Assembly (NCBI GenBank): GCA_900472395.1
Contig: UCHV01000010.1
Coordinates: 83,073 to 147,072 of the forward strand
Source: Hyphomicrobiales bacterium
GTDB taxonomy: Bacteria > Pseudomonadota > Alphaproteobacteria > Rhizobiales > Rhizobiaceae
DNA length: 64,000 nt
Reading direction: 5' to 3'
Positions 26,733-35,952 of the stretch are shown in pieces. Made by a program: the position numbers and the translations under genes. Within the stretch, counting starts at the first letter, position 1. Every line of letters begins with the position of its first letter. Under the pieces are notes generated by a model. It was not told the DNA's origin, did not search any database, and saw only the letters and a list, made by a program, of their open reading frames with translations.

Positions 26733-26792
26733 AGGCGTCGGACGTCTCCGGATCATTTCGCGCAAAAGCTAACGACCGCGGCGCAACATGGT

Positions 26793-26806
26793 TTGAGCTA
26801 GAACAA
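26793..26806. promoter_or_regulatory. FNR/FixK-like box
   Basis: TTGAGCTAGAACAA matches the consensus TTGAT-N4-ATCAA at 8 of the 10 defined bases, with a symmetric CTAG centre. It lies between the divergent ubiTUV and ubiDX units. Its centre is 41.5 bases from a predicted ubiT transcription start near 26758, the classic class II activator position. Confidence 0.55.
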
Positions 26807-26840
26807 AGACGGGACCAATTTCCCCGGCCAAAGAGCAGAG

Positions 26841-28346
26841 ATGTCTCACAGCCCCGCGCCACCCCGCTACCGCGACCTTCAGCATTTTGCCCTGGAACTG
26901 GAAAGCCGCGGTCTCCTGAAACGCATTTCCAAACCAGTCAGCCTTGTGCATGAGGTGACGGAAATCCACCGCCGTGTGCTGCATGCGGGTGGCCGGGCTC
27001 TGTGGTTCGAAAAGCCGGTCGACAGGCAAGGAAACGTCTCTGCCATCCCGATGCTCGCCAATCTTTTTGGTACACGCGAGCGTATCGAACTTGGGTTCGG
27101 GCTCGAGCCCGGGCGGATCGGTGATTTGGCGAAGCTGCTGGGCGATCTGCGCGAACCACGCCCGCCCGCCTCGCTGAAGGATGCGTTGGGGAAACTGCCG
27201 CTGCTGCAATCCGCCCTGTCGCTCGGTACGCGGCAGGTCGGCTCGGCGCCGTGCCAGGAAATGGTGCTGCGCGGCCAGGATATCGATCTTGCAACACTGC
27301 CGATCCAGTGGTGCTGGCCGGGAGAACCGGCGCCTCTGGTCACCTGGCCGCTGGTCGTCACGCGCAGCCATGATGATCCGGCTGACGTCAATCTCGGCGT
27401 CTATCGCATGCAGCAGCTTGGTGCCAACCGGCTGATCATGCGCTGGCTTGCCCACCGCGGCGGAGCAAAACATCACCGTGAATGGCAGCGAAATGGCAAG
27501 GATACGCCGGTCGCCGTCGTCATCGGCTCGGATCCGCAGACCATCCTGTCCGCCGTCATGCCGCTGCCTGAAGGCATGAGCGAAATCGGTTTTGCCGGTG
27601 TGCTTCGCCGACGCCGCAGCCGTGTCGTCAAGGCAGTCAGCCAGCCGCTTCTCGTGCCGGCCAATGCGGAAATCGTCATCGAGGGCACGGTATCGGCAAC
27701 CGAACTGGCGGATGAAGGCCCGTATGGCGATCACACCGGTTATTACAATTCCGTCGACCGTTTCCCGGTCATGACCGTCACCGCGATCACCATGCGAAAA
27801 AAGCCCGTTTACCTCTCCACTTATACCGGCCGACCGCCGGATGAACCTTCGGTGCTGGGTGAGGCGATGAACGAGCTTTTCGTGCCGCTGGTCAAAAAGC
27901 AATTCCCTGAAATCGTCGATTTGTGGTTGCCGCCGGAAGCCTGTTCCTATCGCGCCATCGTCGTATCCATCGACAAGCGTTACGCCGGTCAGGCGCGCCG
28001 CATCATGCTCGGCCTGTGGTCCATGCTGCCGCAGTTTTCCTATACAAAACTCATCATAGCGGTCGATCCCGATATAAATGTTCGCAGCTGGCCGGATATC
28101 ATGTGGGCACTCGCCACCCGTTTCGATGCCTCGCGCGACATGGTGGTATTAACCGATACGCCGATCGATTATCTGGATTTCGCCTCGCCCAAAGCGGGGC
28201 TCGGCGGCAAGCTGGGGTTGGATGCCACCAACAAGATCGGCCCGGAAACGGACCGTGAATGGGGCAAGGTTCTCGCCATGAGGCCGGAAGTCGAAGCGCG
28301 CGTCTCGGCCATGTGGGCTGAGCTTGGATTGGATATGCCGTCATGA
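26841..28346 (+). CDS. ubiD: UbiD family decarboxylase
   Basis: This encodes 501 residues, the usual UbiD length. Typical segments are YRDLQHFALELESRGLLKRI, VTRSHDDPADVNLGVYRMQQ (prenyl-FMN and metal region) and EGPYGDHTGYYNSVDRFPVM, which carries the Glu-Gly-Pro and Asp of the active site. The enzyme decarboxylates 4-hydroxy-3-polyprenylbenzoate in ubiquinone synthesis using the prenylated flavin made by UbiX, encoded next with a 4-base overlap. It is divergent from ubiTUV. Confidence 0.88.
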   Translation: MSHSPAPPRYRDLQHFALELESRGLLKRISKPVSLVHEVTEIHRRVLHAGGRALWFEKPVDRQGNVSAIPMLANLFGTRERIELGFGLEPGRIGDLAKLLGDLREPRPPASLKDALGKLPLLQSALSLGTRQVGSAPCQEMVLRGQDIDLATLPIQWCWPGEPAPLVTWPLVVTRSHDDPADVNLGVYRMQQLGANRLIMRWLAHRGGAKHHREWQRNGKDTPVAVVIGSDPQTILSAVMPLPEGMSEIGFAGVLRRRRSRVVKAVSQPLLVPANAEIVIEGTVSATELADEGPYGDHTGYYNSVDRFPVMTVTAITMRKKPVYLSTYTGRPPDEPSVLGEAMNELFVPLVKKQFPEIVDLWLPPEACSYRAIVVSIDKRYAGQARRIMLGLWSMLPQFSYTKLIIAVDPDINVRSWPDIMWALATRFDASRDMVVLTDTPIDYLDFASPKAGLGGKLGLDATNKIGPETDREWGKVLAMRPEVEARVSAMWAELGLDMPS

Positions 28347-28921
28347 GCGAGGCGAAAAAGCGCGTGGTTCTCGGTGTCTCCGGCGCTTCCGGGGCGGCGA
28401 TTGCGCTACGGGTCGCCGAGATTTTGGCGGGTCTGCAAGATATCGAACTGCACCTCGTCGTCTCGGAGGCCGCCACCTGCACTTTTCTGCACGAGATCGG
28501 CCCTGATGCACTCGATAGCCTGATCCATCTTGGTTATCAGCATCACTCCATCGAGAACATCGGCGCGTCCATCGCCAGCGGCTCATTCCGCACCGCGGGC
28601 ATGATCGTCGCGCCCTGTTCGATGCGCACACTTGCCGGCATCGCCACCGGTCTTGCCGATAACCTCCTCATCCGCGCGGCCGATGTGCACCTGAAAGAGC
28701 GTCGTCCGCTCATTTTGTTGGCGCGGGAGACGCCGCTTCACCTCGGCCATTTACGCAACATGGTTGCGGTCACCGAAATGGGAGGCACGATCATGCCGCC
28801 GGTACCGGCGTTTTATCACCGGCCTGAAAGCGTCGCCGACATTGTCGAACATATCGCGCGGCGGGCCATCGATATGCTGCATCTTTCAGAATTGCCTCTT
28901 GCAAACGAGTGGCAGGGTTAG
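28343..28921 (+). CDS. ubiX: UbiX flavin prenyltransferase
   Basis: This encodes 192 residues. The N-terminal FMN site KRVVLGVSGASGAAIALRVA and the C-terminal ARETPLHLGHLRNMVAVTEM plus IMPPVPAFYHRPESVADIV are hallmark UbiX sequences. It attaches a dimethylallyl unit to FMN to make the cofactor of UbiD. The start overlaps the ubiD stop as ATGA, and the gene is convergent with the LysR gene, 7 bases away. Confidence 0.93.
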   Translation: MSEAKKRVVLGVSGASGAAIALRVAEILAGLQDIELHLVVSEAATCTFLHEIGPDALDSLIHLGYQHHSIENIGASIASGSFRTAGMIVAPCSMRTLAGIATGLADNLLIRAADVHLKERRPLILLARETPLHLGHLRNMVAVTEMGGTIMPPVPAFYHRPESVADIVEHIARRAIDMLHLSELPLANEWQG

Positions 28922-28928
28922 GCCCGCA

Positions 28929-29864
28929 TCAACCCGCTTTTGCCGGCGCATATTTCGCCCGTTGATGGGCCACGAAAGCGCGCACGGCGGCCGAACTTTC
29001 CGTCTTGCGGTAGGCAACAGCGAGATCCGATGTCACCGGGTTGCGAGTGAGCCGCAGGTAACGCACACCCGGCAATTGCAGGCAGGAAAGCGATTGCGGC
29101 CCGACAGCCGCACCCAGCCCCACCGCCACCATACTTGCAATCGTGGTAAAGTCACGCCCGGTTGCGCTGATCGTCGGTTTGAAACCCGCCGCCTGACACG
29201 CCTCCAATGTGTTGGAATGCCAGCCGACATCGGCCGGTTGGCGTGGCGCGATGAAGGTCTCCCCGGAAAGAGCAGCCAGGTCCACTTCCTGGCCGGAGGC
29301 CAGCGGGTGGTTTTGTGACAAGGCGATCACCAAGGGCTCGCGCAGCACCGTCATCGCCGTCACGCCGGATGGTACGGTCACGGGCGGGCGGATGTAACCG
29401 AAGTCCAGTTCGCCCTCGGCGATCTTGCCCAGCTGCATGCGCATTTCCATTTCCACCAGCTGCACCTCGATGTCGGGATATTCGCTGCGGAACGACGAGA
29501 GCGATTCCGTCAGCACGCCGGAATAGGCGACGGAGGCTACGTAGCCGATCGAGATACGGCCCGTCTGCCCGCGGCCAACGCGCCGCAGCTGCGCCAGCGT
29601 CGCATCCGTCTGCGCCACGATCTTGCGTGCCTCGTCAAACAAAACCTGGCCTGAAAGTGTCAGCTGCACCGAGCGTTTCGATCTGTCCAGCAGCGGCAGT
29701 CCCACCAGCATTTCGAGATTGCGGATCTGCTGGCTCAAGCCCGGTTGCGCAATGCCCAGCCGTGCGGCGGCGCGCTCGAAATTCTTTTCCTCCACCAGCG
29801 CAATGAAATAGCGCAGATGCCGCAGCTCGAACTGCGTAGCGCGCGGTTTTTTCGGAGCTGCCAT
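28929..29864 (-). CDS. LysR family transcriptional regulator
   Basis: This encodes 311 residues from the ATG at 29864 (MAAPKKPRATQFELRHLRYF); an ATG at 29912 would add 16 residues. The N-terminal helix-turn-helix reads NFERAAARLGIAQPGLSQQI, RNLEMLVGLPLLDRSKRSVQ, and is followed by a periplasmic-binding-like effector domain. It is divergent from the TonB receptor gene with a 177-base gap, so it may control that gene, which would be unusual for iron uptake since Fur-type control is expected. The effector is unknown. Confidence 0.85.
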   Translation of the reverse strand: MAAPKKPRATQFELRHLRYFIALVEEKNFERAAARLGIAQPGLSQQIRNLEMLVGLPLLDRSKRSVQLTLSGQVLFDEARKIVAQTDATLAQLRRVGRGQTGRISIGYVASVAYSGVLTESLSSFRSEYPDIEVQLVEMEMRMQLGKIAEGELDFGYIRPPVTVPSGVTAMTVLREPLVIALSQNHPLASGQEVDLAALSGETFIAPRQPADVGWHSNTLEACQAAGFKPTISATGRDFTTIASMVAVGLGAAVGPQSLSCLQLPGVRYLRLTRNPVTSDLAVAYRKTESSAAVRAFVAHQRAKYAPAKAG

Positions 29865-30041
29865 GGGATCTCTCAGGAAATAATCCGGGCTTATATCATC
29901 GCCTCTGTTCATAAGCGATAGTTCTGAAAAATTAACCGCCGATTATTGGATCGTGCGGTTCTCACTCTATAAAGATGAGCAAACAAGTCCAGATTGATGA
30001 TCCGGGCGCGAAGGCGCATGCGGATAATGTTGCGGGGGCGC

Positions 30042-32180
30042 ATGATGACCTTTTCCAGAAATCGCTTGATGCTTGCCGCATCCGTCGCGTTTGCCGGTTG
30101 CCTGCACGGCGCACAGGCCATCGCGCAGGAGCCGGCCGGAACCACCACGCTGGCGCCGATCGTCGTCACCGGCAATGGCGATGATCCGAAAGGCCCGGTG
30201 AAGGGCTATGTGGCGAAATCCAGCTCCACCGCGTCCAAGACCGGGACGCCGCTGATTGAAACGCAGCAATCCGTGTCGGTCATCACCAGAGATCAGATCG
30301 ACGCCCAGAACGCCCAGACCCTTGGAGAGGTGCTCGAATATTCGCCCGGCGTCGTCGGTCAGCCCTACGGTGCCGATCCGCGTTTCGATTCACCCAGCAT
30401 TCGCGGATTCGATGGCCGCCAGTCGCAGTTCCTCAATGGTTTGCGGATGATGCGTACCTTCGGCGCCGCGTCCTATGAAATTTATGGGCTCGAGCGTGTC
30501 GAGGTTCTGCGCGGTCCCGGCTCGATCATGTATGGCCAGGGCAATCCGGGCGGCATGAGCAACATGATCAGCAAGCGCCCGACTTTCGAAAGCTTCGGCG
30601 AAGTCGGCGTAAAGGTCGGCAGCTTCGATCATTACGGGACGTTTTTCGATGTCGGCGGCCCGGTTGCCTCAAGCGACACCTTTGCATATCGGCTGACCGG
30701 CATGGGCCGTAAGGCGGGCGAACAGACGGATTTCCTCGATAACGATCGCTATTTCATCGCCCCGGCCCTGACCTGGAAGCCGGACGAGGACACGTCGCTG
30801 ACCATTCTCACCAGCCTGCAGCACGATAATCCCAGCACGCCTTCCGGTTTGCCGGCCGCGCTGACCCTGAATGCGACCGGCTACAAACTGCCGCGCGATT
30901 TTTATGTCGGCGACAAAGGTTTTGATCGTTCCAGCCGTACGCTTGCCAATATCGGCTACGAGTTCGAGCATCGCATTGATGACACTTTCACGTTCCGCCA
31001 GAATTTCCGTTATTCGCATTTCGACTGGGATTATCAGGCTCTCAGCCTGTCACGCACCAATCTCATCAATCCGCAGACGCTGAACCGTACCTCGCTCATC
31101 CAGAACGAGATGCTCAATACCTACAACATGGACAACCAGTTGCAGGCCGAGTTTGATACGGGCGGCGTCGAGCATACGATGTTGTTCGGTCTCGATACGC
31201 GTTATTTCAATAACAATACGCTTTCGAACTTCGGCACTGCACCGGGGCTGAACATCTTCAATCCCAATTACAATCAGAACTTCGTCGTTGCGCGGACGTC
31301 ACGAACGGATGTCCGTTCCGATCTCACGCAGATCGGTCTCTATGTGCAGGATGAAATTGCCTATGAGAATTGGCATGCGACGCTTGGCCTGCGTCATGAC
31401 TGGGCGCGCACCAAAAGCGATTCCACCAATCTCGCCGGCACCACAACCAGCTATGACCAGCGCGACAGCAAGCTGACAGGTCGTGCCGGCCTGAGCTATC
31501 TCTTCGACAACGGCATCTCGCCCTATATCAGCTATGCCACCTCGTTCGAGCCGATCGCTCCCATCAACAAGATCAATTCCAGTGGCGCCGCCATCACCGT
31601 GCCGGGCGAACCGACCACGGGCGAACAGGTTGAAATCGGTGTCAAATACCAGCCGGAAGGTTTCGACGGCTTCTTTACCGCTGCGGTTTATGACCTCAAG
31701 CAGCAGAACATCGTCCGGACAGTTTCGACGGGTATTCAGGAGCAGATCGGCGAAATCCGCGTCCGCGGGCTTGAGCTAGAGGGCGTCACCAGTCTGACCG
31801 AAGGTCTCGACCTGCGCGCGGCCTACACCTACATGGACGCTGAAGTGACGGACACAGGCCTGCGTCCCGAAACCGTGCCGGAAAACACCGCCAGCCTGTG
31901 GCTCAAATATACGTTCCAGCCGGATACCGCGCTTGAAGGTCTCGGTATCGGCGGTGGCATGCGTTATGTCGGCAGCCGCTACGGCAATGCTGCCAATACC
32001 ATGAAGATGGACGCCAATATCCTGTTCGATGCCGCTCTGACCTACGAAAAGAACGGTTACAAGGCGTCGCTCAACATTCAGAACATCGCTGACGAAGATT
32101 ATCTTTCCAACTGCGGCACCTTTGGCTGCTATTACGGTGAAGGCCGATCGGTTATGGGGAAGCTGAGCTTCACCTGGTAA
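30042..32180 (+). CDS. TonB-dependent siderophore receptor
   Basis: This encodes 712 residues from the ATG at 30042, which opens a signal peptide ending near GAQAIAQ. A TonB-box-like LAPIVVTGNG is followed by the plug (SVSVITRDQIDAQNAQTLGE, EVLRGPGSIMYGQGNPGGMS) and a 22-strand-type barrel ending in the aromatic KLSFTW. No N-terminal signalling domain is present, so it does not act through a FecIR-type cascade. It imports a ferric siderophore, probably a hydroxamate given the FhuD/FhuB-like neighbours. Confidence 0.9.
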   Translation: MMTFSRNRLMLAASVAFAGCLHGAQAIAQEPAGTTTLAPIVVTGNGDDPKGPVKGYVAKSSSTASKTGTPLIETQQSVSVITRDQIDAQNAQTLGEVLEYSPGVVGQPYGADPRFDSPSIRGFDGRQSQFLNGLRMMRTFGAASYEIYGLERVEVLRGPGSIMYGQGNPGGMSNMISKRPTFESFGEVGVKVGSFDHYGTFFDVGGPVASSDTFAYRLTGMGRKAGEQTDFLDNDRYFIAPALTWKPDEDTSLTILTSLQHDNPSTPSGLPAALTLNATGYKLPRDFYVGDKGFDRSSRTLANIGYEFEHRIDDTFTFRQNFRYSHFDWDYQALSLSRTNLINPQTLNRTSLIQNEMLNTYNMDNQLQAEFDTGGVEHTMLFGLDTRYFNNNTLSNFGTAPGLNIFNPNYNQNFVVARTSRTDVRSDLTQIGLYVQDEIAYENWHATLGLRHDWARTKSDSTNLAGTTTSYDQRDSKLTGRAGLSYLFDNGISPYISYATSFEPIAPINKINSSGAAITVPGEPTTGEQVEIGVKYQPEGFDGFFTAAVYDLKQQNIVRTVSTGIQEQIGEIRVRGLELEGVTSLTEGLDLRAAYTYMDAEVTDTGLRPETVPENTASLWLKYTFQPDTALEGLGIGGGMRYVGSRYGNAANTMKMDANILFDAALTYEKNGYKASLNIQNIADEDYLSNCGTFGCYYGEGRSVMGKLSFTW

Positions 32181-32188
32181 CGGACCCT

Positions 32189-33097
32189 ATGGCATTTCTC
32201 ACAAGGCCGAAAACGATCCGGCGCCGCGATGTCCTTCTGGGTGTCGCGGCCTCTTTGCTTGCCGGCCATGCGGGAGCCGCGAAAGCCGCGGCGCTGCCGC
32301 AGCGCATCGCCGCCATCGATTGGGCCATGCTGGAAACCTCGGTCGCATTGGGCGTCATGCCGGTTGCCGCGACCGAACTCATCCAGTTCCGCGATGATGC
32401 CGTTGAGCCGGCCATCCCGTCCGATATCATCGATCTGGGCCTGCGCGGCTCGGTCAATCTCGAACTTCTGCATCTGGTCAAACCCGACCTGATCCTGATC
32501 TCACCCTTCTACACGCGCCACGAGGCGGCGCTTTCCGCCATCGCGCCGACCATGTCCCTGCCTTTTTACGTCAAGGGCGAGCCGCCTTTCGACAAGGCGC
32601 TGGCGGCCGTGCAGGCGCTGGGCGAACGGTTGGGACGAACCGAACAGGCAGCCAGCGTGACGGCGGACATTCTCGGTACGCTGGACACCATGCGCCGGTC
32701 GCTCTCACGTTTTGCCGACCGCCCCACCTATCTCGTCAATGTCGGCGACAGCAGGCATGTGCGCATCTTCGGTACCGACAGCATGTTCGGCGATGTGTTG
32801 TCGCGGCTCGGTCTGCGCAATGCCTGGAACGATCGCTCGCGCTTCACGTTCGCGGCCCCGGTGCCGATCGAGCAGCTGGCGGCGCAAAAGGATGCCCGTA
32901 TCGTCATCGTTTCCGAAATCCCGGTGCAATCCCGCCGCGATCTGCGCAGCAGCATGATCTGGAATTCGCTGGAACCGGTGCGCGAAGGTCGTGTGCTGCA
33001 GCTCGGCAATATCGCGCCCTATGGCGGCGTGACGGCGGGCATGCGTTTCGCCCGGCTGTTTGCCGAGGCCCTGCAGACAGAAGGTGCCGGGCGTTGA
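32189..33097 (+). CDS. FhuD-like periplasmic siderophore-binding protein
   Basis: This encodes 302 residues. The N-terminus has a twin-arginine motif (TIRRRDVLLGVAASLLAGHA), so export is probably by Tat. The mature part shows the TroA/FhuD pattern: RIAAIDWAMLETSVALGVMP, GLRGSVNLELLHLVKPDLIL and RVFG-type RHVRIFGTDSMFGDVLSRLG. It carries the ferric siderophore from the receptor to the permease. It lies 8 bases after the receptor gene and overlaps the permease gene by 4. Confidence 0.85.
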   Translation: MAFLTRPKTIRRRDVLLGVAASLLAGHAGAAKAAALPQRIAAIDWAMLETSVALGVMPVAATELIQFRDDAVEPAIPSDIIDLGLRGSVNLELLHLVKPDLILISPFYTRHEAALSAIAPTMSLPFYVKGEPPFDKALAAVQALGERLGRTEQAASVTADILGTLDTMRRSLSRFADRPTYLVNVGDSRHVRIFGTDSMFGDVLSRLGLRNAWNDRSRFTFAAPVPIEQLAAQKDARIVIVSEIPVQSRRDLRSSMIWNSLEPVREGRVLQLGNIAPYGGVTAGMRFARLFAEALQTEGAGR

Positions 33098-35061
33098 AAC
33101 GTTCCATCTGGCTCCTTCCATTGATGGCCCTTCTGGCGGCCACCGCGCTGTTCGTGCACGAGGCGTCGCTTTTGGTCGAACCCGGCCGCTGGGCCGATGT
33201 CATCTTTTCCCCAAATGTCCCGTCTATGGACGAGGTCATCCTGTTTTACGGTGTCTTTCCGCGCGCAGCCGTGGCGCTGGCGGCGGGGGCGGCGCTGGGC
33301 CTGTCCGGCGCACTTTTGCAGCAATTGTTGCGCAACCCGATTGCCGATCCCTCGACGCTCGGCATTTCCGCCGGCGCTCAACTTTCCATCGTCGTCGCCA
33401 CATTGTTCTTTCCGGAATTTCTCGATGGCAACCGCACCTTTGTCGCGTTGTTTGGCGCCGGTGCGGCTGCGGCCATCGTTTTTGCGCTCGCGTGGCGGCG
33501 CGCATTCGAACCGGTCACCATGGTCGTTTCCGGCCTCCTCGTCGGTGTTACCGCCGCCGCATTTTCCGCGGCCTTGACACTGGCGCAAGGCGAATACCTG
33601 ATGTCGTTGGTCACCTGGAATGGCGGCTCTCTCAGCCAGCAGGACTGGTCCGTCTTCCAGTCGCTCTCCATCGAGTTTCTGGTGGCAGCCATCCTCTCCG
33701 CCCTGTTGCTGCGGCCGCTTCTTCTGCTCGGGCTGGGCGATGCCGGCGCGCGTTCGCTCGGCGTCAATCTCGCCGGCATCCGGTTTGCCGTGGCAACGGT
33801 TGCGACGGCGCTGGCGGGTTTTGTCGCTGCCGGCGTCGGGCTGGTCAGTTTTGTCGGCCTTGCCGCACCGGCGCTGGTGCGTGGGCTCGGCATTCGCCGT
33901 CCGGTGCTGGTCGTGGCGCTTTCGCCTGTTGCAGGCGCTCTGCTTCTTTTCCTGTGCGACGGCCTCGTTCAATATGTGGCCAGCAGCGCCGGCGAGACTT
34001 TTCCGACGGGGGCCGTTACGGCGCTGATCGGCGGGCCGCTGCTTCTCTGGCTGCTGCCGCGTGTGCGGACCATGGAGCTGCATGAAAAGCCGGCACTGAT
34101 CCTGAAGCCGATCCCGTTTCATCGCGGCCTGCCGGTTTTCGCGCTTGCATCCGTTGCCATCGTGATCCTGGCGCTGGTCGTGGCCCGCAACGGCGCAAGC
34201 TGGATTTTCCTCGACATCGGCCAGGTTGCCGATCTGGCGCCGTTGCGCTGGCCGCGCCTCATGGCTTCGGCGGCCGCGGGTGGGCTTCTGGCGCTCACGG
34301 GCGCCATCCTTCAACGCATGACCGGCAATGCCATGGCAAGCCCGGAAGTGATCGGCGTCAGCGGCGGTGCCGGTCTCGGTTTTGCCGCGGCGTTGACCTT
34401 CTGGCCGATGGGTGGTGCGCTCACGCAGCTGGGCGGCGCGGGCACGGGGGCGCTGATCGTCATGGCGCTGGTTCTCGCCTTCGCCAGTCGTCGCCATCTG
34501 CCGGCGGACAAGTTGCTTCTTGCGGGCATTGCCATCGGCTCGCTCAGTTCCTCGGTGCTTGCCGCCCTGATGGCGATCGGCGATCAACGCTCCTGGCAGA
34601 TCCTTGCTTGGCTCGGAGGTTCGGCATCGACGGCAACAGCCGGGACGGCGCTGCTGCTTTCGGGCATTGCCGCGGTCGCGCTGCTGGCTTCGATGTTCTT
34701 CACCCGCTGGCTCGCCGTGCTGCCGCTCGGTGCGCCGGTCGCCCGTGCATTGGGGGTCTCGGTGCCGGTCAGCCGCATCGTGCTTCTGCTCATCTGCGGC
34801 ATCGCCACCGGCGCGGCATCGCTTCTTGTCGGGCCTTTGAGTTTTGTCGGCCTGATCGCACCGCATATCGTGCTGCGTGCCGGTTTCGTGCGTGCCGGGG
34901 ACCACATGGCCGCCTCGTTCCTGCTTGGCGCCGTGATCATGGCGTTCGCCGATTTCGGTTCCCGCACCGCAACCTTCCCATATGAATTGCCGCTCGGTCT
35001 TTTCGCGGCCATGGTCGGTGCGCCCTATCTCATCTGGCTGGTGGCGCGCGGCGAGCGGTAG
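33094..35061 (+). CDS. fhuB: FhuB-type fused double iron-siderophore permease
   Basis: This encodes 655 residues made of two homologous FecCD halves (about 1-325 and 335-655), as in E. coli FhuB. Each half ends with the same signature: GLVSFVGLAAPALVRGLG in the first and GPLSFVGLIAPHIVLRAG in the second. About 20 membrane segments are expected. One chain thus forms the whole channel. No ATPase gene follows within the 152 bases before the convergent GST gene, so the energy subunit must be encoded elsewhere. Confidence 0.9.
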   Translation: MKRSIWLLPLMALLAATALFVHEASLLVEPGRWADVIFSPNVPSMDEVILFYGVFPRAAVALAAGAALGLSGALLQQLLRNPIADPSTLGISAGAQLSIVVATLFFPEFLDGNRTFVALFGAGAAAAIVFALAWRRAFEPVTMVVSGLLVGVTAAAFSAALTLAQGEYLMSLVTWNGGSLSQQDWSVFQSLSIEFLVAAILSALLLRPLLLLGLGDAGARSLGVNLAGIRFAVATVATALAGFVAAGVGLVSFVGLAAPALVRGLGIRRPVLVVALSPVAGALLLFLCDGLVQYVASSAGETFPTGAVTALIGGPLLLWLLPRVRTMELHEKPALILKPIPFHRGLPVFALASVAIVILALVVARNGASWIFLDIGQVADLAPLRWPRLMASAAAGGLLALTGAILQRMTGNAMASPEVIGVSGGAGLGFAAALTFWPMGGALTQLGGAGTGALIVMALVLAFASRRHLPADKLLLAGIAIGSLSSSVLAALMAIGDQRSWQILAWLGGSASTATAGTALLLSGIAAVALLASMFFTRWLAVLPLGAPVARALGVSVPVSRIVLLLICGIATGAASLLVGPLSFVGLIAPHIVLRAGFVRAGDHMAASFLLGAVIMAFADFGSRTATFPYELPLGLFAAMVGAPYLIWLVARGER

Positions 35062-35213
35062 AGCTTCATTGCGCTGTCGTCCACTTCGAAATGGCAGACG
35101 GAATCCGCCCTTGGCGATCCTGAAACTTTCAAAAATCACCAGCGTCTTGCGGGGTGTTCGGTCGGGGCAATGACGATGTCGATAGCCACGGCCGAGAAGC
35201 CGCCATCGGGTAG

Positions 35214-35870
35214 TCAGTCGCGATCCGGCGCTCCGAGCGGAAAATTCTTGCGGTACGGGCGTGCGTCATCCACCGCACGGGCAAAGGATGGCCGTTTCAG
35301 AAGCCGCTGGCGGTAAGCTGCGACGGCCGGAAAACGGTCGCCAAGCGGGTGTGACCAGTCGGCGTAGAACAGCGAAGGGGCGGCGGCACAATCGGCCAGC
35401 GTGAACCGTTCGCCTGCCGCCCATTGCCGTCCCGCAATATGCTCTTCAAGCCAGGAATAGGCCGCATCCAGCATGTCGCGCGCTTCCTGCACCCCATAGG
35501 GATCGCGGTTTTCCGGCTGTCGGAGCGCGTTGAAGACGATCTTCTGCTGCGGGGTAGATACGTAATTGTCGAAAAAGCGGTCGAGCATGCGCACCTCGAC
35601 GGCAAAGGCAGCGTCTGCGGGGATCAATTCGACAGCGCCGGGATAATGCACCTGAAGATATTCGATGATGCTGGTGGCCTCATGAACAAGGCGGCCATTA
35701 TCGCTCAACATCGGAAATCGTTTGACCGGCCACGCGGCCACCAGTTCCTCATAGGCGTTTGCATCTTCGCCCAGCGTCCGCGTTTCGAAATCCACGCCGT
35801 TTTCGTAAAGCGCGATCAGCACTTTCTGGCAGTAGGACGAGAAAGGATGCGAATAGAGCACGGGTCGCAT
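35214..35870 (-). CDS. Glutathione S-transferase family protein
   Basis: This encodes 218 residues from the ATG at 35870 with GGGAGG upstream. The N-terminal thioredoxin-like domain reads RPVLYSHPFSSYCQKVLIAL and FPMLSDNGRLVHEATSIIEY, with Glu-Ala-Thr in place of the usual Glu-Ser for glutathione binding. The C-terminal helical domain has ERFTLADCAAAPSLFYADW. The substrate is unknown. A strong inverted repeat in its leader (35884-35910) may regulate it. Confidence 0.85.
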   Translation of the reverse strand: MRPVLYSHPFSSYCQKVLIALYENGVDFETRTLGEDANAYEELVAAWPVKRFPMLSDNGRLVHEATSIIEYLQVHYPGAVELIPADAAFAVEVRMLDRFFDNYVSTPQQKIVFNALRQPENRDPYGVQEARDMLDAAYSWLEEHIAGRQWAAGERFTLADCAAAPSLFYADWSHPLGDRFPAVAAYRQRLLKRPSFARAVDDARPYRKNFPLGAPDRD

Positions 35871-35883
35871 TGCAAGGCCTCCC

Positions 35884-35910
35884 AAACCGATTGCAAAGTG
35901 AAATCGGTTT
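35884..35910. promoter_or_regulatory. Inverted repeat in the leader of the GST gene
   Basis: AAACCGATT (35884-35892) and AATCGGTTT (35902-35910) are exact complements separated by 9 bases, directly upstream of the GST ribosome site. It could be a repressor site or an mRNA hairpin. Confidence 0.45.
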
Positions 35911-35952
35911 GATCCTATCATTTTTGCCGGTGCTCGCAAGAGCCGTTCGGGG

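Noticed and set aside
33019..35139. A 706-codon open frame on the minus strand, antisense to fhuD/fhuB
   Set aside because: Its translation is full of Arg, Gln and His without domain sense, while the plus strand encodes an evident FhuB permease. It is a high-GC shadow frame.
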